64,000 bases of DNA from positions 22,603-86,602 of the forward strand of contig QFNC01000024.1 of the NCBI GenBank assembly GCA_003240695.1, read 5' to 3'. The DNA comes from Pseudoxanthomonas suwonensis (GTDB lineage: Bacteria; Pseudomonadota; Gammaproteobacteria; Xanthomonadales; Xanthomonadaceae). The notes under the pieces are model-generated. The model was not told the DNA's origin and searched no databases. It was given only the letters and a program-made list of their open reading frames with translations. The position numbers and the translations under genes are program-made. Below, piece by piece: positions 53,558-61,590 of the stretch. How positions within the stretch are numbered: the first letter of the stretch is position 1; every line of letters begins with the position of its first letter.

Positions 53558-54589
53558 CTATCCGGACGCCACGACATCCACGGCCGGCAACCCGGCCATG
53601 TCCCAGCGCGGCTGCACCTGCACTGCGGCATCGTCGTGCTGGCCACTGGCCAGACGCAGGGCGCCGGCAAAGGCGATCATCGCGCCATTGTCGGTGCACA
53701 GTTCCGGGCGCGGAAAACACACCCGGCCGCCGCGTTGCTGCGCCATCGCCTGCAGCCGCTCGCGCAGGCGTCGGTTCGCGCCCACGCCACCAGCCACCAC
53801 CAGCGTGCTGCAGGCGGCGGTATCCAGCGCGCGTGCGCACTTGATCGCCAGCGTGTCCACCACCGCATCCTCGAAACCGCGGGCGATGTCGGCGCGGGTG
53901 CCGGACTGCTGGTCGCTGTCGCGCCAGGCCAGCAGCACCTGGGTCTTCAAACCGCTGAAGCTGAAATCCAGCCCGGGGCGGTCCGTCATTGGCCGGGAAA
54001 AGCGGAACGCATCCGGCTGTCCCTGTTCCGCCAGCCGCGCCAGCTGCGGTCCGCCGGGATAGGGCAATCCCATCAGCTTGGCAGTCTTGTCGAAGGCTTC
54101 GCCAGCGGCATCGTCCAGCGTTTCGCCCAGCAGCCGATAGCGACCGATGCCCTCCACCGCCACCAGCTGGGTGTGCCCACCGGACACCAGCAGCGCAACG
54201 AACGGCGGCTGCGGCGGATCGGTTTCCAGCAGCGGCGCCAGCAGATGGCCCTCCATGTGGTGCACGCCGATGGCGGGCACGCCCAGCGCCCAGGCCAGCG
54301 CCCGCCCCACCCCCGCACCTACCAGCAACGCACCCACCAGACCCGGTCCGGCCGTGTAGGCCACACCGTCGATGTCGGATACCTGCACGCCGGCTTCGGC
54401 CAGTGTCTGGCGAATCAGAGGCACCAGCTTGCGCACATGGTCGCGGCTGGCCAGTTCGGGCACCACGCCGCCATAGGCCGCATGCAGGTCGATCTGGCTG
54501 TACACGGCATGCGCGCGCAGCCCGGCCTGCATGTCGTACACGGCCACGCCGGTTTCATCGCAACTGGTTTCGATACCGAGCACTTTCAT
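53558..54589 (-). CDS. tsaD: tRNA threonylcarbamoyladenosine transferase subunit TsaD
   Basis: The 343-residue enzyme attaches threonylcarbamoyl to A37 of ANN-decoding tRNAs. VLGIETSCDETGVAVYD opens the ASKHA fold, HHMEGHLLAP supplies metal-binding histidines, and LVSGGHTQLV, FSFSGLKT and VAGGVGANRRLRERL are conserved. Start ATG is at 54589. In many gammaproteobacteria the divergent neighbour is rpsU; here 4.7 kb of accessory DNA separate them. Confidence 0.97.
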   Translation of the reverse strand: MKVLGIETSCDETGVAVYDMQAGLRAHAVYSQIDLHAAYGGVVPELASRDHVRKLVPLIRQTLAEAGVQVSDIDGVAYTAGPGLVGALLVGAGVGRALAWALGVPAIGVHHMEGHLLAPLLETDPPQPPFVALLVSGGHTQLVAVEGIGRYRLLGETLDDAAGEAFDKTAKLMGLPYPGGPQLARLAEQGQPDAFRFSRPMTDRPGLDFSFSGLKTQVLLAWRDSDQQSGTRADIARGFEDAVVDTLAIKCARALDTAACSTLVVAGGVGANRRLRERLQAMAQQRGGRVCFPRPELCTDNGAMIAFAGALRLASGQHDDAAVQVQPRWDMAGLPAVDVVASG

Positions 54590-54685
54590 GCGGCCAGCAT
54601 GGGGCCTGATGCGCTCTGCGGCAAGTCGTCTGGTCACATCCCCCGCATTCGCGCATGACACGCACCGGTGCTTCGGGCCGTCAGG
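54590..54685. other. Short region between tsaD and the effector-gene remnant
   Basis: About 96 bases upstream of tsaD that should contain its promoter. I see no confident -35/-10 pair on the minus strand. The boundary of inserted DNA probably lies here, but no direct repeat or attachment site is evident. Confidence 0.4.
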
Positions 54686-54975
54686 CATGTTGCCAACAAC
54701 AGCAATACCCGGCTCGCCGCTTATTCCTTCGCCAAGCTGGGCGCGGAATTGAGCGTGGCCTGCGGCGGCCGGCATGTCGGTGCCGTGCCCGGTGCGATTG
54801 CCGGTGCCGTGCCCGGTGCGATTGCCGGTGCGGTGGCAGGTGGCGTCATCGGTTACACGATGTCCGACCAGGCCACGGAAACAGTCGATGCGAAGCAAAT
54901 TCGCAACCGGATCGACGCGCGCAACATGGCTGGTGCCATAACGGCAACCAATGGGGTCGGGACATTTCCGCTGGG
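54686..54975 (+). pseudogene. Decayed fragment of the effector-like gene at 55771-58428
   Basis: Translation gives VANNSNTRLAAYSFAKLGAE, then C-x-GGRHVGAV, a glycine-zipper stretch and IGYTMSDQATETVDAKQIRN. This closely follows residues ~309-375 of the downstream protein (AANNTNAWLAAYSFGKLGAE, GGRHVGAV, IGYTMSDKAMEAVD). Near 54930 the frame shifts by one: the matching HNG-x-x-W-x-R continues in another frame. No start, N terminus or C terminus remains. The zipper part carries a 24-base tandem duplication at 54779-54826. It is a leftover of an earlier copy. Confidence 0.8.
54779..54826 (+). repeat. Two exact 24-bp tandem repeats
   Basis: Two identical 24-base units (54779-54802 and 54803-54826), each starting GGTGCCGTGC and ending GATTGCC, encode two copies of the octapeptide GAVPGAIA. 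The homologous place in the intact downstream gene has a single shorter version (GAVAGAVAGG). The repeat is in-frame, so it arose as a local duplication. Confidence 0.9.
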
Positions 54976-55065
54976 CAAAAATCGCTCGTCACCATGGCTG
55001 CAGGCGGAAAGATTGATGTATGCTCGGCCATGTGATGCCATGGCTTGCTGCAGGAGGGGATAGTG

Positions 55066-55743
55066 ATGTCAGGGGAACCGAAGCGCGGAGTGCCAGACGA
55101 CAACAAACCGAAGAAGGGTGAGTTCTTTGCCTTGACGCTCGACACACGGCAGCCCGGGCAAGGGCACGGTGTCGTGTTCGAAAACCTGAAACAGTTGCTG
55201 ACGCCGCCCAGGCGCAGCTTGAGGCCTTGGGAGGGGGGCATACCGCCGCTGAAAGAGATGCCGCGCCTCGTTTATGATCCGAAGGAAGGCGACTTTCCTC
55301 GCGACCTTGAAGGCAGCTTCAGTGGGTATTGGCTGATCTCCGAACGCCTGAAGAACGTATTCGAGTCTGTCGATCCTGATGCTTTCGCGTTTGCAAAGAC
55401 GGATTTCCGGTTGCAGGACGGAACTCCAGGTCCGCCATACTATCTTTGCGATGTGGTGCGCGTTCTGGATGCCGTAGATGAAGAAAACTCTATCCTTAAG
55501 ATCGAAACGGGCGAAGAATATGTCCTGGGCAAGGCTTACGACTTTAGCGGAACAGTGAAGCTGGCATTTCGAAAGCAAATCGTCGGCGATGCTCATGTGT
55601 TTCGGGTGCCTTATTCAGCAGCGATGTTCATCGTCTTCATGGATAAGGTTGCCGTGACCGCACTGACTGAGGCTAGAATATTTAATCCCGCAGACAACAA
55701 CGGTCTTTTGATTATGGATGCATCGGATTTCACGGATATCTGA
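55066..55743 (+). CDS. DUF1629 (Imm11-like) putative immunity protein
   Basis: A 225-residue soluble protein. AGGAGGGG at 55052-55059 decides the ATG at 55066. The layout (N-terminal PxxGxxxFALTLD-type strand, middle LVYDPKEGDFPRDLEG, SGYWLISERLKNVFES, and a C-terminal IFMDKVAVTALTEA-like half, here VFMDKVAVTAL) matches DUF1629 proteins, which are grouped with immunity proteins of polymorphic toxins (Imm11). G+C is well below that of the surrounding core genes. It lies between an effector-gene remnant and an effector-like gene 27 bases downstream, as expected for a toxin-immunity locus. Protective function is inference. Confidence 0.7.
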   Translation: MSGEPKRGVPDDNKPKKGEFFALTLDTRQPGQGHGVVFENLKQLLTPPRRSLRPWEGGIPPLKEMPRLVYDPKEGDFPRDLEGSFSGYWLISERLKNVFESVDPDAFAFAKTDFRLQDGTPGPPYYLCDVVRVLDAVDEENSILKIETGEEYVLGKAYDFSGTVKLAFRKQIVGDAHVFRVPYSAAMFIVFMDKVAVTALTEARIFNPADNNGLLIMDASDFTDI

Positions 55744-55770
55744 TCGGTAGGCTTTTAGGAGAGTATTGAC

Positions 55771-57561
55771 ATGTCTGACCCAGAAACCATCTTCAGACGG
55801 CATCATGTTTTAGAGCAGCAAACCGTGAAGAAGCATGCGGGGTTGCTCAAAGAGCTTGGTTATGCCGGCCTGTTTGATATCCATTCCGAGCGAAATTTAT
55901 TAAATCTACCAACTGAAATCGGCTTTGCATCCAAACTTGGAATTTCATCGCACGGCGGGCGACACATTTCTGAATACCAACTTGGCATTCGATCCAAGCT
56001 CAACTTGTACCAGCAATCTGTCGATTACATCGCGTTCGATCAACACGGCGATCTTGACGCAGGCCGAAGGCTTTCGCAAAAGATCGAAATGCTTCAAGAT
56101 AGTTTACGCTTAGGGCTTTCTGATGGGCTGCTCTACGTCAACGCGCCGCACGGCCTCAAGCCAAACGACATTCGCGCCGATGTGCGCTCGTTCTTCGACA
56201 ATCAAGCGCAATTCGCCGTGCGCAATGCAGATGCCATCCGCGCTATCAGCACGATGCAGAACGAGGAGCTGGGCTGGCGAGCCATCGTCCACTCGGAGGC
56301 GCGAGTGGTTGCCACATTCGACGAAATGTCGAAGTCAACCGCCAACCTGATTCGCGGGGGAGACGAAGCAGGCGCACGCACGGGCTTTGCAAACGCTATC
56401 ACGCAGGCCCACGCCGGTGGTCGCCTCACCCTGTCTGAACATGGCATCGCCCAATTCGAGAATACCTTCGGCACCGAAGCGGCAAGACCGCTGCGCATCC
56501 CGCGCGGCCAGTCCGGCTTCATTTCTCCGCAGTTGCTCGCCGGCGACCTCTCCGTCGGCCACACCCTGCGTGCCGCCGGCATCGTGGCCAGCACGGTGGA
56601 TGCATTGAATACCGCCGAGCGGGTGAAAACCCTGCTGCAGCAGGACAACCTGCTCGGTGCCAAGCACGAGTTGCGCGATTATGCCGCCAACAACACCAAC
56701 GCCTGGCTGGCTGCCTATTCCTTCGGCAAGCTGGGTGCGGAAATGAGTGTGGCCCGCGGCGGCCGACATGTCGGTGCCGTGGCCGGTGCAGTGGCCGGCG
56801 GCATCATCGGCTATACCATGTCCGACAAGGCGATGGAGGCCGTGGACCGCGAGGCAATCCGCAACCAGACCGATGCACGCAACATGGCCTGGAAACACAA
56901 CGGCACCGAATGGGTGCGTTCCATCCCGGCCGACCTGCGCGACGACGGCGTGGATGTGGTCCACAAGCACACCTTCGCGGCCGATCCCGATACCAGCCGC
57001 CATCTGGATTTCAAGGCCAGCAACACGGCGGTGGAGATCGCCCTGTCGCGGGTGCCCAAGCCACTGGACCCCTACAGCATCGATGCACCGGCGCATGGTT
57101 CGCCGCATGCCCCGACCGTGCGCTGGAGCCGCCATCCCGACAACGGCCATTGGGAACATCGCGCGCCGCCGGTGTTCGCCGAGCGCGGACTGAGCATCGT
57201 CGGCAACACGCCGGTCCCCGCGCCGCCGGCACTGGCCGCACGGCTGGACGCGCAGTCCAACGCCATCATCTCGGCCAACATCGCCAACGGCCCGGCACCC
57301 ATCGCAGCCCGCTACAACGTGGCCCATCACCTGAATGGCTGGGAGACCGTGCAGGGCGTGCAGCGGTCACCGGCCGTGGATGCCGCGCTGGACCCGGACC
57401 GGCTGCGGGCATCCAACGGGGAACAGTATCGGCTTGGGCAGGATGGCCAGTGGCGCAGCGACGATGCCGTCGCCACCGGCAACATCGCCCACGAACTGAC
57501 GGCCACCCGCGCCGCGCTGCAGCCGCGCCTGCAACAGCACGGCCAGACCATGGCCGCATAG
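55771..57561 (+). CDS. Effector/toxin-like protein with AHH-nuclease-like N terminus, cut by an amber codon
   Basis: 596 residues from ATG 55771 (AGGAG about nine bases before) to TAG 57559-57561. Residues 9-69 read RRHHVLEQQ...RNLLNLPTE...SSHGGRHISEY, with H11-H12, N42, P47, H61 and H65 placed as in AHH/HNH endonuclease toxins. A helical region follows, then a glycine-zipper segment near 333-352 (GAVAGAVAGGIIGY) and a YRLGQDGQWRS-type region. The first ~500 bases are around 40-50% G+C, the rest much higher, so the N terminus looks swapped. The same frame continues open for 288 codons after the TAG, so the product is probably truncated. Nuclease activity is inferred from spacing only. Confidence 0.65.
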   Translation: MSDPETIFRRHHVLEQQTVKKHAGLLKELGYAGLFDIHSERNLLNLPTEIGFASKLGISSHGGRHISEYQLGIRSKLNLYQQSVDYIAFDQHGDLDAGRRLSQKIEMLQDSLRLGLSDGLLYVNAPHGLKPNDIRADVRSFFDNQAQFAVRNADAIRAISTMQNEELGWRAIVHSEARVVATFDEMSKSTANLIRGGDEAGARTGFANAITQAHAGGRLTLSEHGIAQFENTFGTEAARPLRIPRGQSGFISPQLLAGDLSVGHTLRAAGIVASTVDALNTAERVKTLLQQDNLLGAKHELRDYAANNTNAWLAAYSFGKLGAEMSVARGGRHVGAVAGAVAGGIIGYTMSDKAMEAVDREAIRNQTDARNMAWKHNGTEWVRSIPADLRDDGVDVVHKHTFAADPDTSRHLDFKASNTAVEIALSRVPKPLDPYSIDAPAHGSPHAPTVRWSRHPDNGHWEHRAPPVFAERGLSIVGNTPVPAPPALAARLDAQSNAIISANIANGPAPIAARYNVAHHLNGWETVQGVQRSPAVDAALDPDRLRASNGEQYRLGQDGQWRSDDAVATGNIAHELTATRAALQPRLQQHGQTMAA

Positions 57562-58428
57562 CCGGCGTGGCAGGAACCCACGCCCGAGCAGCGCGACCTG
57601 ACCACGCTGGCCAACCAGTACCGCGGCCACGGCGTGCAGCCGAACCTGGAGACGCTGGCGGCGGCGCAGCTGGCGATCAGCATCACCCGCGAGCAGCACG
57701 GACTGGGCCAGCACAACAGTTCGTTGGCGCTGGACCCGAACGTGCCCGAAGGCCGGCACACCGTGCAGTCATCCATCGCACACTTGGCCACGGGTCAAGA
57801 TGGTGCTGTACGCCCCGTCGCGTGGACCACCGATGCGGACATCGAATGGGCACGCAGTCAACTACAGAAGCAGCCAACACAGGCTACGACGCAAACTGCC
57901 GCCACCGCTACCGCTACCGCCACTGCCCAGCCTGCCGACCAAGCAACCGAGCAGGCACAACGCTCGCTGCAGGCCCAGCTGGAACAACTACGGCTGCATC
58001 AGGCGCGGATGGATCAGGAAGCACAGGCGGAACAGGCCCGGCGCGAGCAACAGGAACGTGAGCAGGGGCGCGACGAGCAGCAAGCTGCCTTGCCGGAACC
58101 GCAAGCCGAACGTGCATCGCAGACGGATCGGCTGCCGGATTCGAGCCAACAGGAACCGGCATCCGACCCGCAGGCGCAGAAGCAGCCTGCCGGCACCCGA
58201 TTCGGCAGCACCGGCGACCCCGATCTCGACCGGCTGGCCGCCGCGCTGTATGCCGCCGACGATGCGGCCATCTCGCAGGCTGCGGCGCAGATCGCACGGT
58301 CGGAAATGGTGCGGGCGTTCGAGCGCTGGGGCCACGATCTGCTGTCCTGGCAAGAGCAGCAGGAACGGCAGCAGGCGCAGGACCGGCAGGCGCAGGAACG
58401 CCAGCAGCAGGAGGGCTACGCGCGATGA
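57562..58428 (+). pseudogene. 3' part of the same effector-like reading frame, after the amber codon
   Basis: Immediately after TAG 57559-57561 the same frame continues for 288 codons (PAWQEPTPEQ...) to TGA 58426-58428. The first ~95 residues look like a folded domain (LAAAQLAISITREQ, PEGRHTVQSSIAHLATGQ, PVAWTTDADIEWARSQL). A Q/E/A-rich linker follows and then DPDLDRLAAALYAADDAAI and a Gln-rich tail. Codon use and G+C fit the upstream part. GTG at 57634 could start an independent protein, but there is no clear ribosome site. Its stop overlaps the next start (ATGA), which argues that the whole 885-codon frame was one gene. Confidence 0.7.
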
Positions 58429-59012
58429 ACGCATCGGTCAACACGGTACCGGACGCAGACCAGTTGCCCGCTTTGCTGGCTTCGCTGCAGAACACGGTGA
58501 AACTGCAAGCGGGACTGCTGGCCAAGTTCGAGCAGCGCGACGCGCAGTTGAATGCGGCCGTGCACCGGCGCATGGCGGCGATGCAAAGCGAGGTGCAGCA
58601 GCTGCAGCGGCGGGTGGAAGGCATCGTGAGCGGCGCCTCCAGCCACATTGCCGAGCAGGCCAAGGTGGCGGTGGCACCGGCCACGGCCGAGGTGGATCGC
58701 GCCACCGCAGCATTCGCGCGCCAGTTGCAGGGTGCGGGCCGCACGCTGTGGACGTGGTATGCCGGCCTGGCCGTGCTGGCGTTGCTGCTGGCAGCGGTGG
58801 CTTGGGCCGTGCTGGGGTATTACCGCCGCGAACTGCGGACAGTGAAGGACGAACTGGGCCGCTACGAAAACGCGATTCCCGTGCTGCAGGCGTATTACGC
58901 GTCCGATGTCGCCATCTGTGGTGGCCGGGTATGCGTCAATGTCGATCCCGACGGGCAGCGTGCTGGCGACAGGCAGCAATACCGGCAGGCCCGGCAACGC
59001 CCGAACCGGTAG
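58425..59012 (+). CDS. Coiled-coil single-pass membrane protein of the effector locus
   Basis: A 195-residue protein. Residues ~10-105 form amphipathic helices (AVHRRMAAMQSEVQQLQRRV), followed by one membrane helix (LAVLALLLAAVAWAVLGYY, ~112-131) and a C-terminal domain with CGGRVCVNVD. It is coupled to the effector-like frame by ATGA overlap. It could be an adaptor, a membrane immunity factor or a mobilisation accessory protein; I do not recognise the family. The last ~20 residues are Q/R-rich. Confidence 0.65.
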   Translation: MNASVNTVPDADQLPALLASLQNTVKLQAGLLAKFEQRDAQLNAAVHRRMAAMQSEVQQLQRRVEGIVSGASSHIAEQAKVAVAPATAEVDRATAAFARQLQGAGRTLWTWYAGLAVLALLLAAVAWAVLGYYRRELRTVKDELGRYENAIPVLQAYYASDVAICGGRVCVNVDPDGQRAGDRQQYRQARQRPNR

Positions 59013-59206
59013 CCCGATGTCCGGCATGCAGGCGGGCACAAGCGACATGGGATCTGCATGGCGCCTGATCCTGAACGACGCCGCGCAGCTGCTCTGCATT
59101 CACTCGCCTTCGGCAATACGCAGCGCAGCCCGGCGCGGCAGCCCTGCACCCCCAACCCGTCTTCGCCCAGCCTCCTGTCGCGCCTAAGGTCGCGGGCGGC
59201 GTCGGC
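59013..59206. other. Non-coding stretch upstream of the rpsU promoter
   Basis: Nearly 200 bases with no gene I can support on either strand. It marks the right edge of the accessory region; the sequence is GC-rich, and no repeat matching the left edge near 54.6 kb was found by eye. Confidence 0.4.
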
Positions 59207-59236
59207 TTGCACTCACCGCCCCGCAGCCGGTATCAT
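59207..59236 (+). promoter_or_regulatory. Predicted sigma-70 promoter of rpsU
   Basis: TTGCAC at 59207-59212 and TATCAT at 59231-59236 are separated by 18 bases and match the -35 and -10 consensus at four and five of six positions. Transcription would start near 59243, leaving a leader of about 43 bases before rpsU. Confidence 0.7.
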
Positions 59237-59285
59237 GCGCGGCTCGCTGCCGCTTCGGGCAGCCCTGTGCCTTCACGAGAATCGC

Positions 59286-59501
59286 ATGCCCAGCGTCAAA
59301 GTCCGCGAAAACGAACCGTTCGAGTTTGCCCTGCGCCGTTTCAAGCGCACCTGCGAAAAGGCCGGGGTGCTGGCCGAAACCCGCAAGCGCGAGTTCTACG
59401 AAAAGCCCACGCAGGAACGCAAGCGCAAGGCTGCTGCCGCCGTGAAGCGCCAGGCCCGCCGCAGCTCGCGCGACGCCACCAAGCGCCAGCGCCTGTACTG
59501 A
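59286..59501 (+). CDS. rpsU: 30S ribosomal protein bS21
   Basis: A 71-residue basic protein of the small ribosomal subunit. MPSVKVRENEPFEFALRRFK, then RTCEKAGVLAE, REFYEKPT and an Arg/Lys-rich tail ending KRQRLY are near-universal for bS21. The ATG at 59286 lies downstream of a good promoter. It is the first gene of the macromolecular-synthesis group that includes dnaG. Confidence 0.98.
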   Translation: MPSVKVRENEPFEFALRRFKRTCEKAGVLAETRKREFYEKPTQERKRKAAAAVKRQARRSSRDATKRQRLY

Positions 59502-59539
59502 GCCATCCGGCGCTGCGGCGCCGCATCGCGTGACACGCA

Positions 59540-59561
59540 AAGCCGGCGCCGCCCGGCTTTT
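59540..59561 (+). terminator. Predicted intrinsic terminator after rpsU
   Basis: AAGCCGG (59540-59546), a six-base loop and CCGGCTT (59553-59559) form a 7-bp stem followed by TT, then CGCGTTT. It sits 38 bases after the rpsU stop and could lower transcription into yqeY and dnaG relative to the abundant ribosomal protein. Confidence 0.65.
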
Positions 59562-59641
59562 CGCGTTTGCACAGGCAGCAGAACGGACGGATGCCATCGG
59601 TTCGCGTCGTCTCGCCATCTTCAACCCTTCGGAGCACCGCC

Positions 59642-60085
59642 ATGAGCCTGAAAGCCCGCCTGACCGAGGACATGAAAGCCGCGATGAAATCCGGCGAGAA
59701 GGACACGCTGGCAGTGATCCGGCTGATCAACGCCGCCATCAAGCAGAAGGAAGTGGACGAGCGCATCCAGCTGGACGATGCCCAGGTGCTGGCCGTGCTG
59801 GAGAAGATGGTGAAGCAGCGCAAGGATTCGGTCAGCCAGTTCGAAGCGGCCAGCCGCGAGGACCTGGCCGCGATCGAGCGCACCGAGATCGGGGTGATCG
59901 AACGCTACCTGCCGGAGAAGCTGGACGAAGCCACGATCCTGGCCGCCATCGACCGTGCCATCGCCGACACCGGCGCGACCGGGGCCGCCGACATGGGCAA
60001 GCTGATGGCGGTGCTGAAGCCCGCACTGGCCGGCCAGGCCGACATGGGACTGGTCAGCAGGCTGGTCAAGCAGCGCCTGGCCTGA
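59642..60085 (+). CDS. GatB/YqeY domain protein
   Basis: A 147-residue soluble protein. SLKARLTEDMKAAMKSGEKD, cut here at KARLTEDMKAAMKSG, and IGVIERYLPEKLDE with the closing GMVSxLVKxxL-type helix (here MGLVSRLVKQRL) define the YqeY family, which is related to the tail domain of GatB and may touch tRNA. It commonly sits between rpsU and dnaG, as here. Its function is not established experimentally. Confidence 0.93.
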   Translation: MSLKARLTEDMKAAMKSGEKDTLAVIRLINAAIKQKEVDERIQLDDAQVLAVLEKMVKQRKDSVSQFEAASREDLAAIERTEIGVIERYLPEKLDEATILAAIDRAIADTGATGAADMGKLMAVLKPALAGQADMGLVSRLVKQRLA

Positions 60086-60093
60086 GTGCAGCC

Positions 60094-60591
60094 ATGTCGA
60101 ATGCCGTGATCCAGATCCGGCCGGCCACGGTGGCAGATGTGCCGCTGATCCTCGCCCTGATCCGCGAACTGGCCACCTTCGAGCGCGAGCCGGACGCGGT
60201 GATCGCGACCGAGGCGCTGCTGACCGAACAGTTGTTCGGCCAGCGTCCGGCGGCCGAGGTGCTGATCGCCGAACGCGATGACGTGCCGGCCGGCTTCGCC
60301 CTGTTTTTCCACGGTTTCAGCACCTGGCAGGGCCGGCGCGGACTGTATCTGGAAGACCTGTTCGTGCGCCCGGACAGCCGTGGCCACGGCGTGGGCCTGG
60401 CGTTGATGCGGCAGCTGGCGCACCTGGCCGTGCAGCGCGGTTGTGCCCGCTTCGAGTGGTCGGTGCTGGACTGGAACACGTCTGCCATCGACTTCTACCG
60501 CAGGCTGGGCGCGGTCGGCATGGATGCCTGGACGGTACAGCGCCTGGATGGCGATGCCCTGCACGCGCTGGCGGCACAGGCGACGCTGTAG
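60094..60591 (+). CDS. GNAT-family N-acetyltransferase
   Basis: A 165-residue acetyltransferase. LYLEDLFVRPDSRGHGVG, with its acetyl-CoA loop R-G-H-G-V-G, and CARFEWSVLDWNTSAIDFYRRLGA (key part WNTSAIDFYRRLGA) are typical of the diamine N-acetyltransferase-like subgroup. The amine substrate is not known. It begins eight bases after the YqeY gene. Confidence 0.92.
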   Translation: MSNAVIQIRPATVADVPLILALIRELATFEREPDAVIATEALLTEQLFGQRPAAEVLIAERDDVPAGFALFFHGFSTWQGRRGLYLEDLFVRPDSRGHGVGLALMRQLAHLAVQRGCARFEWSVLDWNTSAIDFYRRLGAVGMDAWTVQRLDGDALHALAAQATL

Positions 60592-60627
60592 CCGCGGCCT
60601 GCACGCCATTTCGGCCACACTGCTGCC

Positions 60628-61590
60628 ATGACCGCCCGAGGCTCCGAGCAGACACACGCGCCTTCGCTGGTCGAGGAGCTGGACCCCACGCGTCCGCAAT
60701 CGCTGACGCAGGCCGATGGCGCGCCGCCGCCGCCCGGGCCCAGGCAGACCATCCGCAAGGCCACGGCGGGCAATCTGGCCATGGCGTTGCTGCGCCGTTT
60801 CCTGGATGCGGACGTGATCACGCAGGCGGCCGCGCTGGCCTTCTACGCCGCGCTGTCGATGGCGCCGCTGCTGCTGTTGCTGCTGTGGCTGACGGCATCG
60901 AATGCCGAGGCACAGGCGGCCACGCTGGGGCAGATCGGCCTGCTGATGGGCCCGGAGGCGCGCGACGTGGCACAGACGGTCATCGCCAATGCCCGCCAGG
61001 CGCCCGACACCGGATCGATTGCCGGCTGGTGGAGCATCGCCCTGCTGCTGATCGGCGCAACGGCCGTGTTCGCGCAGTTGCAGGATGCGCTGAACCGCAT
61101 CTTCCGCACCGATGCCACCGCACTGGCGGGTTTCGTGGACTGGCTGAAGAAGCGGCTGTTTTCCTTCGGCATCCTGCTGGCGCTGGGTTTCCTGCTGCTG
61201 GTGTCGATGACGGTGACCACGGCGCTGGACATCGCGCTGCGCCACATCGACGTGCTGCAGCCGGCGGTGGCGCTGGTCGCATCGCTGATCGTGTACGCAC
61301 TGGCGTTCGCCTTCATGTACCACTTCCTGCCCGACCGCCGCGTGCGCTGGCGCCTGGCGCTGGGTGGCGGCGTGTTCACCGCCGTGCTGTTCGTGCTGGG
61401 TCGCGGTGCCATCGCCTGGTATCTGCAGCGCGCGCAGACCGGATCGGCCTATGGCGCGATGGGCGCGCTGGTGCTGATGATGCTGTGGGTGTACTACGCG
61501 GCGACGATCCTGTTCGTCGGCGCGGTGGTCACAGCCACCATCGACGAGCGCTTGGGCCTGGGTCGCGCGAACGGCACAACGCCGCCATGA
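60628..61590 (+). CDS. YihY/UPF0761-family inner-membrane protein
   Basis: A 320-residue protein with six hydrophobic helices (for example PLLLLLLWLTA, WSIALLLIGATAVFAQL, LLALGFLLLVSMTV and LVLMMLWVYYAATILFVGA). AAALAFYAALSMAPLLL is the family's entry motif; members are misnamed ribonuclease BN in older databases. It has an N-terminal extension of ~45 polar residues. The stop overlaps dnaG (ATGA). Confidence 0.92.
   Translation: MTARGSEQTHAPSLVEELDPTRPQSLTQADGAPPPPGPRQTIRKATAGNLAMALLRRFLDADVITQAAALAFYAALSMAPLLLLLLWLTASNAEAQAATLGQIGLLMGPEARDVAQTVIANARQAPDTGSIAGWWSIALLLIGATAVFAQLQDALNRIFRTDATALAGFVDWLKKRLFSFGILLALGFLLLVSMTVTTALDIALRHIDVLQPAVALVASLIVYALAFAFMYHFLPDRRVRWRLALGGGVFTAVLFVLGRGAIAWYLQRAQTGSAYGAMGALVLMMLWVYYAATILFVGAVVTATIDERLGLGRANGTTPP

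Noticed and set aside
54779..54826. CRISPR-like repeat
   Set aside because: Only two units, directly adjacent without spacers and in-frame within a coding remnant.
57559..57561. Amber codon as pyrrolysine or selenocysteine recoding
   Set aside because: Selenocysteine uses UGA, and pyrrolysine needs pyl genes rare in this group; nonsense mutation, gene split or sequencing error is simpler.
57562..58428. XVIPCD type IV secretion signal at the effector C terminus
   Set aside because: The characteristic FAVQG...PAHRR-type core is not present, so only a loose architectural analogy is supported.
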